Positions 26,295 through 28,943 of a stretch of 28,943 bases of DNA are shown here, one piece after another. The notes below the pieces were generated by a model. It did no database searches, was not told the origin of the DNA, and saw nothing but the letters and a program-made list of their open reading frames with translations. The translations under genes and the position numbers were made by a program. How positions within the stretch are numbered: the first letter of the stretch is position 1; every line of letters starts with the position of its first letter. The DNA comes from Fennellomyces sp. T-0311 (taxonomy: Eukaryota; Mucoromycota; Mucoromycetes; Mucorales; Lichtheimiaceae): contig JALLLT010000117.1 in NCBI GenBank assembly GCA_025266875.1, forward strand, positions 1-28,943, in the 5' to 3' direction.

Positions 26295-28943
26295 ATGTCC
26301 AGTCACCAATTGTTTCAATGCTTGTGCGAGACATGTACGCGGCATAATCCTAATGGTATGGCCGTAACAGCAGCAACGTACAACGCGCACTATGAGCGCG
26401 GTGTTACTGCAATGCTGATGGAATCTATTGGTAAGTCCAAATTATACGGTACCGTGCGTTATGTTGACCAAGGTATATGCAGATGGTAATCTTGTCGAAT
26501 CAACCGCAAATACCGAGGAAACCGCGGACCAAAGCCGTGACGAGCCAATGTCTGTTGATAACTACGATGGTGGTGGCAACGGTATGCTTCAGAGTAACAT
26601 CCAGAGGTAGCTTGCTAATGAAAAAATAGGATATACATCGTACCAATCATCAGAACCTACACCGGAGCATACACTAGCGCCCTTGTTGCGAACTTTGAGC
26701 CAGGAATCTCTGCCGCAAGAGTCATTTCATGACGCAATTACGGAAGATCGGGAGCCGCTGATCGAGGAGCCAATGGAGGACTTTGATTCCTTGACGAATG
26801 ACGACGAAGGTTTGTAAAGAAACTTACTGCTGAGGCTAGAGTGCGACCGTTAATATAAAACTGATATAGATATAAATTCTGACGTACAACCTGACACTCC
26901 TTTGAGCGATTTGATCCCACAGCCGCTGCTCTTCATCTTCATGTTTCTTGCTCTGTTCCTACTGCACCATCTCTCGGAACGGACGTCGACCCTCCTGATT
27001 ACTTTTGTCATGACGTTAATCCCTCTTATGCATGTCCCAACATTCAACCTTCCTGCTACGATATCCACAATTCGTCATTATATCGGATTTCAGGACCTGA
27101 CAGAGCCTATCGTTATGTACGTTGCTTGCTCAAAATGCCACGCGATCTACCTGCCCTCCACAGCACCTGACACTTGTGAGACTGTTCGATTGAACGCCGA
27201 CGTGTGCGCAAACCCATTGTTCAAGGTATCTTCCAATCGTCAGACTCGCGTGCGTCGGACGCCATTCAAGCAGTACGCCTACTACCCGGTCAAGTCCGCA
27301 TTGGAGAAGTTGTTCAAACGCAACGGTTTCCAGGAAAAGATTGAGGAATGGAGGCAGCACCCGTTTTTTGGCACCGTGTATTCGGACATCCACCACGGCG
27401 CTATGTGGAACAGCATCAAGACCGAAAATACCCAAGAGCCCTTTGTTGCCCGCGAGCGTTCTTTGCTACTATCCATCAATGCAGATTGGTTTGCACCTTT
27501 CGATTCAGGTTATTCTTGTGGCGCCATATATCTTACCGTCAACAATCTACCGCGTGCCGAGCGCTATAAGACCGAGAATGTAATTCTTGTTGGTGTCATG
27601 CCTGGACCACGCGAGCCTAGCACTTACGAGATCAATAATTATTTGGAGCCGCTGATAACCGATCTACTTACCTTGTACACCGGAATCGATGATATGCCGA
27701 CTGCCCAGATGCCCCGAGGTACTCGCGTGCGCGCTGCCCTGCTCAACGTTATTTGTGATATGCCGGCAAGCCGCAAAATCTGCGGTTTTACATCGCATGC
27801 AAGTACACGGGCATGCAACAAGTGCTACCGCGAGTTTGTGACCGACCCCGAGACCAACAAGATGATCTACGCTGGCGTCGACATTCCTGAGGAGACATTG
27901 CGATCAAACACGGACAATCGCGAGGCAGCGAGGCTTTGGCAGGCAGCAGAAACCCAAAGTGCGCGACAACGCCTTGAGCGCGAAAATGGGACACGTTGGT
28001 CGCAGCTCCATCGGCTTCCTTATTTTGACGCCATAAATGCAACTGTCATCGACCCTATGCATAACCTTTTCCTTGGCACCGCCGAGGGATGGTTACGATA
28101 TGGAAATCCGAGGGCTATCTGACGGAATCGGTGCTCACAGAGATGCAAACCAAAGCAGACCGAATCATCGTGCCTCCCGGAATGCCAACCCTTCAACGCA
28201 GGATCCAACGGAAATTCAGCTTCATGACCGCCGATGACTGGCGAGTTTGGACCTTGGTGTACTCGCCATACGTACTGAAAAGTGTGTTGAGACGCACTCA
28301 CTATGTGCACTGGTTGCTTTTCGTCGACGCTTGCCGCATGCTGGCAAAACCCTGGATCACTGATGCCGAAATTGCAGAAGTACATGACAAGATGGTGGAA
28401 TTCGTGGCAGACTGCGCGAGGTACTATGGTGACGCTGCCGTATCTCCCAATATGCACCTCCATCTTCACCTACGAGACGTCTTGCAGCTACATGGGCCGA
28501 TCTATGGATGGTGGGCCTTCTCCTTTGAGAGATACAACGGTTATATGAAAGATGTCGATACGAACCAGAAGGATTGCTTTGAGCTTACGTTCATGAAGCG
28601 ATTTATCGAGAAGACTGGTGCGGTCGATTTTGTCCAGCGTCAAGCAGGTCGTTTCGAGGAGTATGCCCGGCAATACGCTATGCTGTTACAGATTGCTGGT
28701 CAATCTACATCCCAAGCACAATACCACCGCCTAAATACCTTTGACTATGAGACGTTCCTCAGCTATTCGTTGAGCCCGACGTTGACCGTCAACATCACTG
28801 GAGCAGAGCCATTACCACCGTCCACCGCCATGTCCATGAGCAATGGTGTTGAGGGAAGCCTCAGTGAAGACCACCATGCTCTCTTATGCCAGTACTATAG
28901 CAATACGTACGGCATCGAGGTTTTGGCACCTCGAAGCGCACCA
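26295..28943 (+). pseudogene. Tnp2-like (Transposase_21) transposase, frameshifted, 3' end beyond window
   Basis: The exons are 26295-26430, 26483-26593, 26630-26809 and from 26870 on. The introns are 52, 36 and 60 nt, and the 36-nt one is the only choice that keeps frame. The N-terminus has a CxxC motif (CLCETCTRH), then an acidic Ser/Glu-rich stretch. The Tnp2 core shows ACSKCHAIY, FGTVYSDIHHG, LLLSINADWFAPF (family STDGF block), ILVGVMPGPREPSTY, GFTSHASTRACNKC and DPMHNLFLGTA. A one-base loss at about 28087-28088 shifts the frame; the new frame (ATG 28089) then stays open to the window end, with GWWAFSFERYNG, a conserved C-terminal block. The protein would recognise and cut the element ends. 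The hydrophobic segment at about 26930-27030 aligns with the usual Tnp2 region and is not a membrane-protein signal. Confidence 0.87.

Larger units (their letters stand above)
25442..28943 (+). mobile_element. Tnp2/CACTA-like element (copy B), runs off the window
   Basis: The start matches copy A at 3191: CAGAAGTA, AT-rich bases, a G-run with TACGTG (25496-25506). Then come about 0.8 kb without a gene, carrying GCCAAG-type motifs (26087, 26108 and 26129), and then the transposase gene. The sequence lies inside gypsy C integrase. The ends are not the canonical CACTA, so placement in this superfamily rests on the Tnp2-like protein. Confidence 0.75.

Noticed and set aside
26930..27030. Hydrophobic run that could suggest a membrane protein
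   Set aside because: It sits within a Tnp2-like transposase frame between recognised blocks; the frame, not hydrophobicity, explains it.

Overview
The window looks like a piece of nuclear genome from an early-diverging fungus. A Mucoromycota/Mucorales-type genome is my best guess. The reasons are AT-rich DNA, many short introns (about 34-119 nt) with GT..AG borders, eukaryotic tRNA genes with Pol III T-runs, and a transposon set of Ty3/gypsy, MULE, Tc1/mariner, PIF/Harbinger, Tnp2/CACTA-like and LINE-like elements. The species call is inference. The only host genes I can support are two tRNAs, tRNA-Asn(GTT) and tRNA-Glu(CTC). Almost everything else is nested transposable-element DNA.

Layout, left to right. 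tRNA-Asn (210-283). Ty3/gypsy element A (324-3190, +), with a solo LTR inside its 5' LTR and a second solo LTR inside gag, cut off in the RT region by the 5' end of a Tnp2/CACTA-like element (3191-4063). Then a large Tc1/mariner-type transposon (4064-14609) begins and ends in TA. Its 0.6-1 kb terminal inverted repeats are built from about 30-bp tandem units. It carries two paralogous transposase genes that point toward each other, one with an intact DD34E triad and one with all three catalytic acids replaced, plus a small Lys-rich gene. A Mutator-like element (MULE1, 8239-12512, 9-bp target duplication) sits inside the DD34E gene. Right of the large transposon lie the 5' end of a second MULE (14610-14999), gypsy element B with a chromodomain (about 15000-19014), the 3' part of a PIF/Harbinger element with its Myb-like accessory gene (about 19015-20771), an unassigned stretch, a canonical CACTA terminus (21918-22108) inserted in a decayed LINE-like ORF1 (22109-23821), tRNA-Glu (23916-23987), gypsy element C integrase and 3' LTR on the minus strand (24048-25441), and a second Tnp2/CACTA-like element (25442 to the window end).

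The main biological point is the large Tc1-type element. A presumed active transposase and a catalytically dead full-length paralogue share one set of satellite-like TIRs. The relative ages follow from nesting: gypsy A is older than the CACTA-like copy, which is older than the Tc1-type element, which is older than MULE1. The two flanks of the Tc1-type element belong to different transposons, so it has probably recombined with another copy, or the assembly is chimeric there. Two gypsy elements of one LTR family lie 40-60 bp downstream of the two tRNA genes, just past the T6 terminators, which suggests tRNA-targeted integration. Most inferred nonsense mutations read as C-to-T changes. Nearly all protein-coding copies here are broken; the clear exceptions are the dead paralogue, the Lys-rich gene and the Harbinger Myb gene.
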